Positions 37,088-47,500 of a stretch of DNA of 64,000 nt are shown here, piece after piece. Within the stretch, counting starts at the first letter, position 1, and the number at the start of each line of letters is the position of its first letter. The DNA comes from Bacteroidota bacterium. GTDB taxonomy: Bacteria > Bacteroidota > Ignavibacteria > UBA10030 > UBA8401. The notes under the pieces are model-generated. The model searched no databases. It had not been told where the DNA came from and saw nothing but the letters and a program-made list of their open reading frames with translations. The stretch is from contig JBBAAO010000001.1 in assembly GCA_041658205.1 (NCBI GenBank), positions 868,001-932,000 of the forward strand, given 5' to 3'. The position numbers and the translations under genes are program-made.

Positions 37088-38302
37088 ATGAAAACATATT
37101 TGGTGCTTGTTGCGTTGATGCTGCTGAATGTCGAAACGGATGCACAAAAAATGCGGACGACACAACCTACAAACTACCTGCGCGAAGGACCCGCATCGTA
37201 TTTTCAGATTGTTGCAGCAATTCCGGCATCTGTGGATGTGAACAAGGTGGATCAAAAAGGAAGTTGGCTAAAAGTGAAGACGGAACAAAATGACATGGGA
37301 TGGCTGTCCGAGAATTGTTTTGTCATCAAAAGCGGAACAAATACGCGCGATGAAAATATCATTAAAGGAAAAGCATCAACCCGTGCATCCAGGGCGGAAC
37401 TTGCCGCTGCTGTAAAAGGTTTCGGAAAAAAATATGTTGACGGAAGCGAAGGGAAAGGGGCGGACATCAGCAAATATTCCGCACCCATCGTCAAAGCGGA
37501 TGATATGGTAGAGTTCGAGCACAGTTTTACGGTTGAGCCGTTTCGGGGATATATGAATATTGAAAAACCGTTCGACCTTGCATTTCACGAAGAAGCAATC
37601 GGCCTAGGCATTGCTCAAAAGATTGCCGCACAAAAAGGAATCGTGGATGATAGGATGGCTACACTGTATATTAATATGATTGGTAACTATCTTTCAAAAT
37701 ATACCAAAGCGTACGATCTTGGCTTCCGCTTCTATATTATTAATGAACGACGTGCCGGTGCGTTCGCTATTCCCGGTGGATATATCTTTATTACCAAAGG
37801 AATGTTTCAGGCTTGCGCAAATGAAGCAGAGCTCGCTTCGGTGCTGGCGCATGAGATGGTGCATGTCGTCCAACGACATGGTATTAAAGAATTAAAAAAG
37901 AGTGAGGCATCCATAAAGGCGGAAAGTGCGTTTGGAGAACTTGAAGAAGAAACCGGACCGATTGGAGAAGATGAACAAGAGTTGGAAGATTATGCTCACA
38001 ATGTTTATCAAAACCTTATTTCACCAAGACTGTTGGCGTATGAAACTGACGCAGACGAACTAGCCCTCGCGTATCTGTATCGTGCCGGATATGATCCGAC
38101 AGCATTAACGAGCGTTTTACAGAAAATATATGAACCAGCTACAACCGCGGTGGATATTTTTGATGATAATTATATGCGAAAAGACGATATGCGCGAACGA
38201 ATTGTTGCAGCACAAAAACAGGTTCGCGAAGAAGGATATCGCTCGCAAAGTAAAAAGCAGTATACAGATCGATTTTTGAAATACACAACTGGGGTTCGTT
38301 AA
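37088..38302 (+). CDS. M48-family metalloprotease with N-terminal SH3 domain
   Basis: 404 residues. Signal peptide (about 1-18), a bacterial SH3-like domain (about 20-85, NYLREGPASYFQIVAAI and GSWLKVKTE), a linker, and an M48 peptidase domain (about 165-385). The zinc site is H-E-M-V-H at 255-259, with a downstream acidic region ETDADELALAYLYRAGYDP that supplies the third ligand. GGYIFITKGM and the VLAHEMVHVVQRHG context are typical of BepA/YfgC-like proteases, which clear misassembled outer-membrane proteins. The SH3 domain suggests cell-wall contact. An AGGAGAG site precedes the ATG. Likely co-transcribed with the cyclase. Confidence 0.9.
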   Translation: MKTYLVLVALMLLNVETDAQKMRTTQPTNYLREGPASYFQIVAAIPASVDVNKVDQKGSWLKVKTEQNDMGWLSENCFVIKSGTNTRDENIIKGKASTRASRAELAAAVKGFGKKYVDGSEGKGADISKYSAPIVKADDMVEFEHSFTVEPFRGYMNIEKPFDLAFHEEAIGLGIAQKIAAQKGIVDDRMATLYINMIGNYLSKYTKAYDLGFRFYIINERRAGAFAIPGGYIFITKGMFQACANEAELASVLAHEMVHVVQRHGIKELKKSEASIKAESAFGELEEETGPIGEDEQELEDYAHNVYQNLISPRLLAYETDADELALAYLYRAGYDPTALTSVLQKIYEPATTAVDIFDDNYMRKDDMRERIVAAQKQVREEGYRSQSKKQYTDRFLKYTTGVR

Positions 38303-38402
38303 GTGTTGCATTAATGCGACAGCATTACAACTAGAACTTGTCTCACAACGGCGACACTCGGGGGAAATGTCGCTGATTCCCTATTAATTCCCCTCATTTT
38401 AA

Positions 38403-38418
38403 TGGCACAAATATTGTC
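38403..38418 (+). promoter_or_regulatory. Second sigma54-type promoter match
   Basis: TGGCACAAATATTGTC: the -24 TGGCAC core, correct 10-nt spacing from GG, and -12 TTGT, the same variant as at 14204-14220. The predicted start near 38428 leaves only about 5 nt before the ATG at 38434, so the ribosome binding site (AGAGG) would be at the extreme 5' end. This lowers confidence. Confidence 0.4.
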
Positions 38419-38433
38419 AACGTAGAGGTACGT

Positions 38434-40830
38434 ATGAAACACTATGTCTATACAATCGTTATTCTCGTGTTATTTTTTGCCGTAGGAGTTTTAACGGCTC
38501 AGAAAAGTACACTACAATGGAAAGCGGAACTGAAAGAGGATGTGAAGAAAATTCAGCCGATTCAGAATGGGAAATATATTTTTCTCTGGGCGGATGAATA
38601 TGCCTGGCTGTATAATAATACGACAGGTAAAAAAACTTGGAGCATCGAAATTGATGATTACAATGAAAATGCTATTCATCAGGTGGTAAATGATTCACTC
38701 TATTTGACCGCCAATGAAGACAGTCTACTGTGCTACAATATGGTAGACAACGAGTTATTGTGGAAAAAAAGATATCAAGCTATTCAGCAAAAACGCTTCT
38801 CCGGAAGCAAACTTGTCGATTCCATATTCATTCTTTCATTTAAGGAAATTGATCTTGGAATCGACATCAATACCGGCAGTGAGCTATGGCGAACCCAATT
38901 GGAATATCAGCAATCATTGGTTGAAAATGGGACAGTCAACTCTATTATACTGGAGAAAATGCAAAAATATTTTGCATTTACCGATAATGACGATTGTCAG
39001 CTTATTTCGACGGTGACCGGTAAGAAGTTATTGTCCATTCCAAAATCTGAACCAAACGGCGATCTTGTCAAACAGAAACGGGCTTGGTATTATGTCTCCG
39101 CGGACGAAAAATATATCGTCATCATGTTTGATAAGAATATGACCGCAATCGATATCGAAGCAAATAAAATTATTGCTCAACGTCAGGTTGCTATATCAGA
39201 TAAATACAATATTTTTCTCCCCACGACGATGGGATGTGCCCTTTTTGGTGAAGAGAAATTAGTGCATGTCAATTTTTCAACAGGAGTCGTTGCCGAAACG
39301 ACGATTGATATTGATGATGTGCGAAATGTTGTTGTGGCAAAAACAGATTCCGTAGCGGTGCTGGTACTCAGTCAGGAAAATAATCTTTTAGGATTGAATT
39401 TGGATAACGGAAAATTGTTATGGCAGACAGCTCCCAAGTTTCAACCCGCAACCGGATTTATCCACCGTTATATCGCAACCGACGCGAATAATATTATGGT
39501 ATCGTACCTTGATCCGAGCGATGATGTGAAGTTGTATATCATGAGCATCGATGTATTGACCGGTAAAATCAATTATCGAACATTTGTAGCGCATTCGGAT
39601 GAATCGTTACCGGACCGTCTCCTGCCGCTTCCTGCACTTTCGCAGGTTACCGAAACTCAGCCGGTCTCATTTGGATTTGATGATGCAGGATTTACCTATT
39701 CAATTTCGATTGAGAATGAATTCCTGAAAGTATTGATCCATACATCGTCCGAAATGATCGAGCCGAACACCAAGAGAGATGGAGGAGAAGGCATCGTGTT
39801 TGTTGATTTAAAGAGCGGAAGCATTATGGGGAAAACGTATATGAAAATTGCCGGCGGAATCTCCTTTCCAGGCAAACTGGCTGCACTTGCTCCTGCAAAA
39901 CGAATCGACGATATCATTTTACTGCCGGGGAACAAAAATCTCGTTGCGCTCAGTGCCTCAACAGGAAGTCTTAAGTGGATGCATATCGAACAGGATCTGA
40001 AGGGGAGTTATATTTTCGAAATGTCGATGATCGACTCAATTCTCTATCTTCGCACAGGCGGGTTCAAACAAGAATTTTCTTATGATGCAAAAAAAGAGAA
40101 ACTGACTGACAAAAAATTGTGGGAAGATGAAGGGTATGCGATTCTTGCTGTGGATACTGCCGACGGGAAGATTTATTGGAGAAAAGATTTTGAAAGCGAT
40201 CCCGGGAGAATATTCCATGATTACTCTGCAGCGAATTATTCTTCGGATCATCAGATTTTTGCAGGAGATGAAAAATTTCTTTATTCCATTTCTACAACCA
40301 AAAAAGGGATGCTCGATTGGAAGTTCGAATTTTCCGACAGCGGAGTCGGAAGCTTGGCGTATGATGATATCTTCCGAAAATCGGTTACCTGGACCGGTGA
40401 ACGACCGATGAATATGGATCCTTCTGAATTTAAAAATGATGAATTAATCGCGCTTAAACAGAGTGTTGCTGTTGGCGAGACTCTTAAAACAATCGTTTCA
40501 AAAGTTCTTCATGTCAACTATTCTAAACAAACGAACCAATTGATAGTGATTGGAGATGATGGTATTGCTTCGGTAAATGTGCAGAACGGAAGACGGTCTT
40601 GGTATTACGAATGGGATTATGACGAAAAAGAGATTTACCACCGTCCGGTGATGCTGAAGAATAATATATTTTATTATGTCAGCGGAACAGCGGTTTTGCT
40701 GAACGCCGATTCCGGCAAAGTAGTTTGGCAGTCAAAATTGGATAAGGAAAATTCGTTGTTTGTCATGCCGGATCATTCATCGATTATTGCCATTGATAAA
40801 GATGAAATTACTGGATTTGTTATTCCATAA
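38434..40830 (+). CDS. Exported PQQ-type beta-propeller protein
   Basis: 798 residues with a signal peptide (about 1-22, ending GVLTAQK). Most of the chain is made of PQQ-like propeller blades: repeated W-x-x-x-[ILV] motifs such as SLLCYNMVDNELLWKKR, NLLGLNLDNGKLLWQTAP, NLVALSASTGSLKWMH and AILAVDTADGKIYWRKD. At least ten blades are visible, so two propellers may be stacked. Catalytic residues of quinoprotein dehydrogenases are not evident; a structural or binding role like BamB is more likely. The gene lies 12 bp ahead of the transglycosylase gene, so the two share a transcript. Confidence 0.85.
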   Translation: MKHYVYTIVILVLFFAVGVLTAQKSTLQWKAELKEDVKKIQPIQNGKYIFLWADEYAWLYNNTTGKKTWSIEIDDYNENAIHQVVNDSLYLTANEDSLLCYNMVDNELLWKKRYQAIQQKRFSGSKLVDSIFILSFKEIDLGIDINTGSELWRTQLEYQQSLVENGTVNSIILEKMQKYFAFTDNDDCQLISTVTGKKLLSIPKSEPNGDLVKQKRAWYYVSADEKYIVIMFDKNMTAIDIEANKIIAQRQVAISDKYNIFLPTTMGCALFGEEKLVHVNFSTGVVAETTIDIDDVRNVVVAKTDSVAVLVLSQENNLLGLNLDNGKLLWQTAPKFQPATGFIHRYIATDANNIMVSYLDPSDDVKLYIMSIDVLTGKINYRTFVAHSDESLPDRLLPLPALSQVTETQPVSFGFDDAGFTYSISIENEFLKVLIHTSSEMIEPNTKRDGGEGIVFVDLKSGSIMGKTYMKIAGGISFPGKLAALAPAKRIDDIILLPGNKNLVALSASTGSLKWMHIEQDLKGSYIFEMSMIDSILYLRTGGFKQEFSYDAKKEKLTDKKLWEDEGYAILAVDTADGKIYWRKDFESDPGRIFHDYSAANYSSDHQIFAGDEKFLYSISTTKKGMLDWKFEFSDSGVGSLAYDDIFRKSVTWTGERPMNMDPSEFKNDELIALKQSVAVGETLKTIVSKVLHVNYSKQTNQLIVIGDDGIASVNVQNGRRSWYYEWDYDEKEIYHRPVMLKNNIFYYVSGTAVLLNADSGKVVWQSKLDKENSLFVMPDHSSIIAIDKDEITGFVIP

Positions 40831-40842
40831 CGAAAGAAAACT

Positions 40843-42048
40843 ATGAGACAGATATTTGCAATGTTCTTCGCCGTCATAATGATGACACTATCGTTATTTG
40901 CTCAGGATACCTCTGGAGCAAATGAATATGAAAAATTTGTGAAACAACAACAGCAGGGAGTGCAAAAAGAGGAGGAAGCATTTGCTCAATACAAGGCGGA
41001 AGTGACGAAACAGTTTGATGATTATGTATCGGAACAAGAGCGCCTCTTCAAAGAGTATACCGGCCAGATCGAAAAGAAGTGGGGAAAAAACCATGTGAAG
41101 ACAAGCACGAAGAAGGAATACGTTGCTTATGATTCTGGTTTTACATCACGTAAATCGATCGATTTTGAAGCTGGTCAGGCTAAAGTAGAAATTGTTGTCA
41201 CCGAAGCCGAAGCAAAGAATCCGGTTGTTGTTCAGCAAAAACTTCAAGATCAGGTTGCAGAACTTGCTGTGACGAAAGGCGGAACTGATCCACTCGAAAA
41301 GAAAAATGACATAAAACCTGAAAAAAAACCGATTATTGCCGAACAACTCGCCACAACGGATGGAACACCGGTTACGGAGAACAATGCAAAACAATATGCG
41401 GCAGAAACAATTAAGAAAGCGGAGGTAACTCAAGAAGTTGTTACAGGAAAAGATGGAATAAAACGCGTTGTGGTTGGTGTGCAAATGCCTCTTGTTCCAA
41501 ACCATGTCAAGAAACGTGCAGCGGATTTTAGAGAAAGGGTGAAAGCGGAATCAGATCGATTTGGAATTGATATTACTCTTGTCTATGCCATTATGCATAC
41601 AGAAAGTTATTTCAATCCCAAAGCAAAATCGCCTGTTCCTGCGTTTGGTTTAATGCAATTAGTCCCCAAGTCCGGCGCACGCGATGCGTTCTTCTTTGCG
41701 CATAAAAAAGATTCACTCGTTACCGGTGAATATCTGTATGTTGCTGACAATAATATCGAACTTGGAACTGCCTATTTAACAAAATTGCTGACAGTAGAAT
41801 TTCGCGGTGTAAAAGATCCGAGAAGCAGAATCTATTGCGCTATTTCAGCTTACAATACAGGACCGGGCAATGTAGCAAAGGCGTTTACCGGAAAGCGAAA
41901 TGTAAATCAAGCCCTGCCGAAAATGAATGCTTTAACTTCGGATGAATTATTTGAACATCTGAAAAAGAATCTTCCGTTTGAGGAGACACGCTCGTACGTT
42001 GCAAAAGTGAGCGAACGAATGGGATTGTACGATGAATGGAGCAAGTAA
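40843..42048 (+). CDS. Lytic murein transglycosylase, MltC-like
   Basis: 401 residues. Signal peptide (about 1-21, ending LSLFAQ), a charged coiled-coil-prone region (about 22-100, YEKFVKQQQQGVQKEEEAF), a central domain like the MltC N-terminal domain (about 150-215), then the SLT catalytic domain (about 225-395). The catalytic Glu254 is in MHTESYFNP. PAFGLMQLVPKSGARD and AISAYNTGPGNVAKAF are the MltC-type substrate-groove motifs. It cleaves peptidoglycan glycan strands at the inner face of the envelope. No lipobox is visible, unlike E. coli MltC. Follows the propeller gene by 12 bp. Confidence 0.88.
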   Translation: MRQIFAMFFAVIMMTLSLFAQDTSGANEYEKFVKQQQQGVQKEEEAFAQYKAEVTKQFDDYVSEQERLFKEYTGQIEKKWGKNHVKTSTKKEYVAYDSGFTSRKSIDFEAGQAKVEIVVTEAEAKNPVVVQQKLQDQVAELAVTKGGTDPLEKKNDIKPEKKPIIAEQLATTDGTPVTENNAKQYAAETIKKAEVTQEVVTGKDGIKRVVVGVQMPLVPNHVKKRAADFRERVKAESDRFGIDITLVYAIMHTESYFNPKAKSPVPAFGLMQLVPKSGARDAFFFAHKKDSLVTGEYLYVADNNIELGTAYLTKLLTVEFRGVKDPRSRIYCAISAYNTGPGNVAKAFTGKRNVNQALPKMNALTSDELFEHLKKNLPFEETRSYVAKVSERMGLYDEWSK

Positions 42049-42052
42049 AAAA

Positions 42053-42072
42053 AATGACTCATATGAGTCATT
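42053..42072. other. Perfect 20-bp palindrome after the transglycosylase gene
   Basis: AATGACTCATATGAGTCATT is perfectly self-complementary with no loop. It stands 4 bp after the TAA and 65 bp before the next start. It could be part of a terminator, although no T-run follows, or an operator. Confidence 0.6.
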
Positions 42073-42137
42073 GAATCATGCGCGAGAAAACAAGTATATA
42101 GTGCATTATCGTGCAAATTATCGAAAAGAGTAATGAT

Positions 42138-43328
42138 ATGAGAAAAAAAATATTCCAGATTGCTGCTGTACTCCTTGGGCTGTGTTTCTTGGTGACAGCT
42201 CAAACACGCAGGATAGTTGACGGAATCGGAGGCGGGGGAAAATATGTAAAAATTTCCGATGCAATCACCGCAGCAGCAGCAGGGGACACCATTGATGTTC
42301 TTCAAGGGACATATACGGAAGCGCAAACAATCAGCATTCCAAAAAAGCTTGTGATCAAAGGGGCGGGATATAAATCAAACGGGACGGTCATCAAAAAAGT
42401 CGGATTGAGTTTTGCTGATGCGGCCGACAATTCCCGATTCTATGGATTCCGATTTGATTCGTTGATGGTAACAATTGAAAATAATGCAGATAATATTCTT
42501 ATAGCAGATAATTATTTCTTTGCTTCCAATATCTATATGTACGGGAATACCGGCGATACGGTCCGTAATAATATTTTCATCTTTCCCAATACGATTAATC
42601 CTATCTCCACGCCCTACAATATTAGTTTGGCGAACGTTGTTATCTGCAATAACATCTTTGACGGAACAGGTCCATCAAACAATGTAGCGGCTGTGTATCT
42701 GCGAGTGCAAAGTGCATTTCAGTCCGGAATAAAAATATACAATAATTATTTTGGCGAGACGACAACGGTTTTGTATGGCGATTGGAATGTATTTGATGGA
42801 ATGAGTATTGTAGGAAATGTTTTTTATAAGGTGACTAATATTACCGGCGCAGCCAATGCAGCTCAGTTATTTACCGGAAACTGGCTGTTCGGTATCACCG
42901 GAACTCCTCTTCAGCCCTCCAATGCTGTTGATAATGGAAGCGGTGATCCTCTCTTCACCAGATTCGATCAGGCGAAAGGTTTTGTTTTTGTGGAAGATAC
43001 GGCGCAGGATACGGATTTCAGGATTAAAACTTCGGCTGGGATTTTCCCAAACTCACCGATCGACGCTAGTTATCGTTCGATCTCGCCAATGCCGATGAAT
43101 TATGTGGATGTGCAGCAGCAGCCCGGCACAACAAATACAAACCGAGCCGATGCCGGAATATTCGGCGGACCGTTTCCATTTAAAAGTCCGTTTGTTGCTT
43201 CAACAGTTGCCGGCGTCAGTTCTATTTCCGCGACAGCGAAAGGGACAGGCGGTGTCGTTATAAGTCCAAAAGGAGTGATTCAAGTGAATGTTACCGGTTC
43301 ATTTGGAGGAAGTGCAACACCAAAATAG
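42138..43328 (+). CDS. Exported right-handed beta-helix-like protein, first of a tandem pair
   Basis: 396 residues from the ATG at 42138, which opens a signal peptide (MRKKIFQIAAVLLGLCFLVTAQ); a GTG at 42111 is in frame but adds non-signal residues. The opening motif RIVDGIGGGGKYVKISDAITAAAAGDTIDVLQGTY is the start of pectate-lyase-like parallel beta-helices, and Asn-rich ladders follow (NNADNILIADNYFF, TVRNNIFIF). No catalytic residues are evident. The chain ends abruptly at GGSATPK without a T9SS domain. It is a paralogue of the next gene; the region from the VDG start to the ladder aligns throughout. Confidence 0.75.
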   Translation: MRKKIFQIAAVLLGLCFLVTAQTRRIVDGIGGGGKYVKISDAITAAAAGDTIDVLQGTYTEAQTISIPKKLVIKGAGYKSNGTVIKKVGLSFADAADNSRFYGFRFDSLMVTIENNADNILIADNYFFASNIYMYGNTGDTVRNNIFIFPNTINPISTPYNISLANVVICNNIFDGTGPSNNVAAVYLRVQSAFQSGIKIYNNYFGETTTVLYGDWNVFDGMSIVGNVFYKVTNITGAANAAQLFTGNWLFGITGTPLQPSNAVDNGSGDPLFTRFDQAKGFVFVEDTAQDTDFRIKTSAGIFPNSPIDASYRSISPMPMNYVDVQQQPGTTNTNRADAGIFGGPFPFKSPFVASTVAGVSSISATAKGTGGVVISPKGVIQVNVTGSFGGSATPK

Positions 43329-43368
43329 AAAAATTTTATTTTTTATTAATTTATTCAGGAGCTCCATC

Positions 43369-44553
43369 ATGAAAAAAATATTCACCATGATTACCATTTT
43401 TATCGTCGGCACGCTTATTGGTCATGCGACCATCCGTGTGGTTGACGGTGTCGGAGCATCCAGTTCCGGGCGATATGCAAAAATTGCTGATGCCGTCACT
43501 GCTGCCGTAACGAATGATACAGTTGTCGTTCTTCCCGGTACATATCGTGAAGCTGATGTTACAATCGATAAAAAGTTAACAATACTGGGATCGGGATACC
43601 GTGAAATTAAAAACGGCGGAACACATATTATGAATGTGTGGTTTACGATTGCTGATGCAGCCGATGGTACTAAAATTCAAGGATTCCGTTTTTTAGGAAA
43701 CGGTATTGGACTCAATGCAAATGCAGACAATTGTTTGATAGCCAATAATTATTTTCTGAATGCGGCAGTTAATTTGACAACAAATAACGGTGATACCATT
43801 CGAAATAATATGTTTGTTGCAACTACCGCAATTAACATGATTTATAGCTCATACAACGTTACACTCCAAAATATTGTCATTGCCAACAACATTATGTCTG
43901 GCAGTGCGCAAACAAATAATGCGGCAGCAATATTTCTAAGAGCCCAAACTGCCTCTCAAACGAATATTCAGATTATTAATAATTTCATTGAAAAATATTC
44001 ACTTATTGTTCATGGTGATTGGACTGCATTTGACGGTATGATTCTAGCCGGAAATATTTTCCATAAAGTTGCTAACATTGTTAATGCAGCCAACAATGCA
44101 CAATTGTATTCGGGTAATTGGAAATTTAATTGTCCGGTAACCGCAGTTGAGCCAGCGAATGCATTAGATAAATCGAGCGGGGATCTTTCTGCAATGTTCA
44201 CTCGTTTCGATCAAGGATTTGATTTTAAGGACACTCCTTCAACTGATACGGACCTTCGTTTCAAAAGCACCACAACTCCATTTCCGGATTCACCGATTGA
44301 TGGAAGCGCGACTGCCGTTGCTCCTCTTGGTAATTGGTATGTCGATTATTTACAGCAGCCGGGAACATCCAATGGCAACAGGGCGGACGGCGGCATTTAC
44401 GGCGGACCTTATACTTTCCCATCTAATTACGGTGGACCAATTCTTCCTTCAGTAACAAATATTTCCATTAGTCCGGCAGTAGCATCTCCAAATGGCACGA
44501 TTCAAATCAATGCTACCGGTACTGTCAGCGGATTTCCGGGAAGAAACAATTAA
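43369..44553 (+). CDS. Exported right-handed beta-helix-like protein, second of a tandem pair
   Basis: 394 residues from the ATG at 43369, preceded by AGGAG and opening a signal peptide (MKKIFTMITIFIVGTLIGHA). The RVVDGVGASSSGRYAKIADAV opening and the ladder of NNYFLNAAV / DTIRNNMFV / IVIANNIM segments parallel the upstream gene, so the two arose by duplication. The distance between their starts and the absence of frame loss suggest both are kept by selection. It also lacks a T9SS domain. It lies 41 bp before the giant T9SS gene and is probably in the same transcript. Confidence 0.75.
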   Translation: MKKIFTMITIFIVGTLIGHATIRVVDGVGASSSGRYAKIADAVTAAVTNDTVVVLPGTYREADVTIDKKLTILGSGYREIKNGGTHIMNVWFTIADAADGTKIQGFRFLGNGIGLNANADNCLIANNYFLNAAVNLTTNNGDTIRNNMFVATTAINMIYSSYNVTLQNIVIANNIMSGSAQTNNAAAIFLRAQTASQTNIQIINNFIEKYSLIVHGDWTAFDGMILAGNIFHKVANIVNAANNAQLYSGNWKFNCPVTAVEPANALDKSSGDLSAMFTRFDQGFDFKDTPSTDTDLRFKSTTTPFPDSPIDGSATAVAPLGNWYVDYLQQPGTSNGNRADGGIYGGPYTFPSNYGGPILPSVTNISISPAVASPNGTIQINATGTVSGFPGRNN

Positions 44554-44594
44554 TTCATCGAATGGAACAGCGAACTGAAAAATAGTGAATATCA

Positions 44595-47500
44595 ATGCGA
44601 AGAATAATTCAAATAGTACTATTCGGAATGATGAGTGTGTCGTTTGTTGTTACACAAACGACCATTGTGCAGAATCGTCTCGTGAAGGGTCAATATTGGT
44701 TTGATGCAGTAACGCCGACGAATGCCGTTACCGTCTCCAGTCTTACCTACGATTCAGATTCAATTTATGCATCCATTTCCGTTTCGAATATTGATGTATC
44801 AACGTTAAGTCTGGGGAGACATCTTCTCTATGTCCGGTTTCAGGATTCGAAAGGGAAATGGGGTGAACCGCAGACATCAACATTTTATATTAACAATCCA
44901 CCGACGAAAAACAGAGTGGTAAAAGGACAATACTGGTTCGATACACAAACTCCCAATGCGAATGCTGTTCTTGTGGACACAACAACAAGCGATGCAAATG
45001 ATTACATCCTTTTTCAAAATCTGAGTGCTGATGTGTCAGCACTTTCCAACGGGATACATTCGTTGTATTTCCGAACACAGGACAAGAATGGAAAATGGGG
45101 TATTGCGATGGTGTCGCAATTCAGAAAATCTGCTCCGCTCGTTGAGAAACGGATTGCGAAAGGAGAATATTGGTTTAACAGTTTCAATCGTCCTACATCG
45201 GGTGTGACTGACATTACCACAATGCTTCGCACAACAGATTCTTCCTACGCCGATGCGCAAAATCTTTCCATTACACTCCCTGCAACGTTGAGCAACGGAA
45301 AGCATACATTGTATGTCCGTTTTCAGGATGGATCCGGAAACTGGGGAGCACAGGTAGCACAGCAATTTGTTATTGATCAATCCTCTGCACCACCATTGAT
45401 TACACAAATGGAATATTTTTTCGGAAATACCGATCCCGGTCAAGGTGCTTCCACAGCGCCCCGCGGAGGAACATTCTCGTTGACCAACGGAGGAAGAGGT
45501 GCGGTATATGCAGATACATTTTCCGTTCCTGCATTAGGTCTTGCATTGGGGCAGCATAAAGTTTCTGCGCGATTCAAATCGGACAAGAATGAATGGGGAC
45601 CGATATCGAGTGCCTTCTTCTCAATTCTTACCCGTCCTATCCTCGTCAGTTCCGTTGTTGATTCTCTTCGGTTCGGAAATCTTTACAGCGGACGAGACAG
45701 CGTGACAAAAACATTTTATCTGCGAAACAATGGGGATGCCAATCTAGGTATTAAGGTCGCTTCAAAACCATCTACACAATGGTCCGTAAAAATGTATGCA
45801 CCAAAAGATTCGGTTGCGAAGGATTCCATTGTTATCGCAAAAGATTCGTACTTGACCGATAGTGCTTTGATTGCTGTGACTTACAAACCGGTAAAATTCG
45901 GACAAATTAAAAATTTCATTCAATTCACGACCAATGATTCTGCAAAACCGACGTATACTCTTCCTGTTGCAGCAATGGCAGATACGGCAATCGGTAAACT
46001 CTCTGTTTCGATTGATACATTGAAATATGGGACGAAATCGGTCGGCACAACAAACTTCGCTTCTGTGATTCTGACGAACACTGGCCAGGATACAATTTTG
46101 GTAACTGTCGCTAGTTCCGCCACGCCGTACACTGTGTATCAACCCGGTAAAACAAAACTTGCTCCGAATGCACCCGGCGATACAGCAAAAGTAACGGTGA
46201 GATTTGCACCGACATCTCAAGGCACCTATAACAATTATGCATTCAGCATTTCTGTTCGGAATAGATTTAATCAAACCATTGAAAATCGTGCAATTTATAT
46301 GTACGGCACGGCGATCACGAATCCCAATCCGACCATCAATCCAAGTGACACCACGTTGAATTTTGGCGCCATAAGTTCACGGGCAGTTGATAATAAAGAT
46401 AGCACCTTGACATTGTCGATCGGCAATGTGGGGACACAAACACTTTCATTAAAGAGCATCACCTCCAGTGATACGAATGTGTTCAAACCGACTTATTCTC
46501 AATCGTTGCCGTATAACATACTCTTCAATAATCAGATACAGATGAGTGTGAAATTTAAACCGACGGCGAATACATTTAAAGTATTTACCGGAACGTTAAC
46601 ACTCGTTAGTAATAGTGCTGGGAAAGATTCTATTTTGGTGATTCCGATGACAGGAGAGGGAACAAACGGGCCGCCATTAAGTAATTTTGTTCTTTCGGAT
46701 ACCGTTATGGATTACGGAAGTGTGACAATCGGTTTTTCATCCAGTAGAAATATTACCATCAGCAACAAAGGTACTGGAGTGAATAGAACGTTGAACATAT
46801 CGTCGCTCTCCATCAACAATGGATTATTCACTACGACACAAACAGTTCCTCTTCAAATTTCACCGGATAGTTCGAAGTCCATCGTGGTGAAATTCGAGCC
46901 GGCAGTTACCGGAAGTGTAACAGGCACTCTTACAATTCAAACTGATGCAACTACAAAATCGTCACGGGTTGTTAATTTAAAAGGCAACGGCGTTATTACT
47001 CCCATGCCGCTTCTTGAAACAGCAATGAATCCGATTGCCTTTGGTGCTACAAAAGTGCAGACACCGAATGCAATCTATTTCAAATTTAAGAACGCCGGTA
47101 ATGATACACTGCGTGCTGATAGTGTTTTCATGGCAAAGAAAACATCATTCTTCACCGTCAATAAAAGTTCTTTAAAAGTAGCTCCGAATAAATCTGACTC
47201 TCTGCTTATAACTTTTACACCTCTTGCAGTGACGGATTATACCGATTCACTCATCTTGATCGGTAATCTTAACCCGTCTCGTTACGGTATTTATGCAACA
47301 GGCAATGGTGCAATTCTTGCGGTCAATATCGATACCAATGTGGCTCCACCAAATCCAATAGTTGTCGGCGGAAATCAACCGCAGCAAATCGGCGTCAGAT
47401 TGACCGCAAGTTTAGGTTCAAATGCTGTTGCGATGCTCTATTACAAAAAAGCGGGAGCAACAAAATTCGATTCGCTGCAAATGGCAACGGCTGATGGAAT

